From positions 1,229,950 to 1,276,287 of the forward strand of contig CABFPE010000043.1 in assembly GCA_900660155.1 (NCBI GenBank): DNA of 46,338 nucleotides, read 5' to 3'. Below are positions 45,360 through 46,338 of the stretch, piece by piece. Under the pieces are notes generated by a model. That model was given only the letters and a program-made list of their open reading frames with translations. It ran no database searches and had not been told where the DNA came from. The translations under genes were made by a program, and so were the position numbers. The stretch's first letter is position 1; every line of letters begins with the position of its first letter. Source of the DNA: Hofstenia miamia. Its lineage: Eukaryota; Xenacoelomorpha; Acoela; Hofsteniidae.

Positions 45360-45693
45360 CAGGGGTGTTCACGGGTGACTTGTACTTGCCTCGTGACCCT
45401 CCATGACCCGCGGACACCCCTGGCAGGTCATGATTGATTTTTAGATTTTTGTCAATAAAAACATGTAAATTAGGTTAGTTTCAACTTTGAATAACTTAAC
45501 CTAATTTTTGAACTGATTAATTTAATGAGCCGCCATTTAGAATATGATTTTTCGGTAAACGTCAATTAATTTTTAACTTTGTGTCAAATTTTCGTGGGTC
45601 ATGCGGAAAAACAGACTCACCCTCGACCTGCGTGATCTGCCAAAATTAGTGACCCATTTCACCCGTGACCTGTATGACCCATGGACTCCCCTG
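45360..45693. mobile_element. hAT-type MITE with palindromic left end
   Basis: The left terminus CAGGGGTGTTCACGGGTGAC matches the inverted right terminus GACCCATGGACTCCCCTG at 45676-45693. A further inverted copy, TGACCCGCGGACACCCCTG, lies at 45404-45422, so 45360-45422 alone forms a 63 bp palindrome. Motifs like GTGACC and GGGTCA recur through the 334 bp. CAGGGGTGT ends are typical of hAT elements. No clear 8 bp duplication was seen. Confidence 0.65.
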
Positions 45694-45740
45694 ATCATAC
45701 TGGTCTGGGAGTTTCTCAAATCTCAAGCTGCGATAGCACG

Positions 45741-46338
45741 CAGTGTTGCAACCGGGCAGTAATTTTTTTGGCCCGACACGAATTTTAAAGCTCGGCCCGG
45801 CCCTTGACGCTTTTATATTTCAATCATAGGAATTAAAAAAACAATTTTCAAAAAAATTTAATACCGGATTTCGCCGCTGAGTTTAAAAGTTCTATTTGAC
45901 TGAAATGTTCAGGATCCAGTCCGTTTCGTTTTTCTGTGAGAATGTTGCCAGCGTCTGAAAAATCTCGTCACTTTGTGCAGACCCACATTGAATGGGCTAT
46001 TTTTGATAATTGGGGAAAAGTGCTATGGTATTGGCGCAAAAACACAAGTGGGTTTCTTGTATCATCTGAACAGATTGGGGATGATCTGTAAGCCACAATT
46101 TCATTTTTTAATTCTTCATTGGCTGCTAATACTGTAATTGGCTCTCCTGGAAAAAAATCACTTAATACATCTTCCTCGTTATTTGTTATTCTGATAACCT
46201 CGCAAACTTCTGGCAAATTCAACCCCCTGTCAGGTTTCAAGTATTAGTGAAAACGATAATTAGGCCCGTTAAAATCACAATTTCAGGCCCAGACCGGCCC
46301 GGCCCGTTTATATTCTTCAAATATGTGAGCCCGGCCCG
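45741..46338 (-). mobile_element. hAT transposon, one end plus transposase 3' part (runs off window)
   Basis: It starts CAGTGTTGCAACCGGGCAGT, a hAT-type terminus, followed by GGCCCG/CGGCCCGGCCC subterminal repeats (45770-45806) that reappear at 46262-46338. That the repeats recur at the window edge suggests the other end is near. It encodes a broken hAT transposase C-terminus on the minus strand. Confidence 0.75.
45868..46240 (-). pseudogene. hAT transposase C-terminal (dimerisation) region, broken
   Basis: The frame reads NNEEDVLSDFFPGEPITVLA and ANEELKNEIVAYRSS, then NPLVFLRQYHSTFPQLSKIA. After an in-frame TGA at about 45970 it continues RDFSDAGNILTEKRNGLDPE. This is the hAT family dimerisation domain, where LxxWxxxxxxFPxLSxLA is followed by SERxFSxAGxxxxxKRxxLxP. 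The break falls at the SER position: TGACGA looks like a one-base loss from a GAxCGA pair. The N-terminal and catalytic parts are absent from the window. Confidence 0.75.

Noticed and set aside
1-46338. CRISPR arrays, tRNA/rRNA genes, operons or phage-type systems
   Set aside because: No regularly spaced repeats, cloverleaf with proper boxes or prokaryotic gene clusters were seen; exon-intron structure shows a eukaryotic nuclear genome.

Overview
The window is AT-rich (about 70% by eye) nuclear DNA of an invertebrate animal. Genes are split by introns with GT...AG borders, the encoded proteins are metazoan families (mitochondrial lipoyl synthase, a rhodopsin-type GPCR, an SLC22-type transporter), and transposon remnants, (TA)n tracts and assembly gaps (N) fill the space between them. 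The phylum cannot be fixed from the sequence; ascidian- or cnidarian-like genomes would fit.

Layout. 1-3328 (+): the last two exons of lipoyl synthase (LIAS), separated by a 2.64 kb intron holding a long-armed foldback element, itself split by a 236 bp GC-rich insert with a perfect 14 bp target-site duplication, and a short piggyBac-type MITE. 3447-4280: a non-autonomous DNA element just after the LIAS poly(A) signal. 4604-11425 (-): a class A GPCR. Three exons covering TM1-TM5 are solid and join in phase. Two weak candidate exons for TM6/TM7 lie about 4 kb away across an intron that carries a piggyBac MITE and a LINE fossil, and they suggest the locus may be a pseudogene. 12161-13788: a Tc1 element with TA duplication, terminal inverted repeats and a broken DD34E transposase, containing a gap that looks like an assembly artefact. 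13.8-23.6 kb: mostly unassigned AT-rich DNA with a hAT-like MITE, a diverged pair of repeats and a second LINE fossil. 23704-25237 (-): a large exon encoding nearly all of a 12-TM SLC22 transporter; its start codon must lie in an upstream exon. 25.3-32.3 kb: microsatellites, two gaps and unassigned DNA.

32.3-46.3 kb is a transposon graveyard: a mariner remnant, a CGGBP1-like hAT transposase remnant, a broken Ty3/gypsy LTR retrotransposon of 8.6 kb on the minus strand (34707-43287) with an unusually long unrecognised coding region after pol, a Penelope-like RT fragment, a mariner 3' end, a palindromic hAT-type MITE, and a hAT element that runs off the window end.

The three host genes are functionally unrelated (mitochondrial cofactor synthesis, signalling, solute transport), and nothing indicates co-regulation. 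I found no CRISPR array, rRNA, tRNA or prokaryote-type system. The most novel-looking items are the GC-rich SINE-like insert at 916-1151 and the third coding region of the gypsy element.
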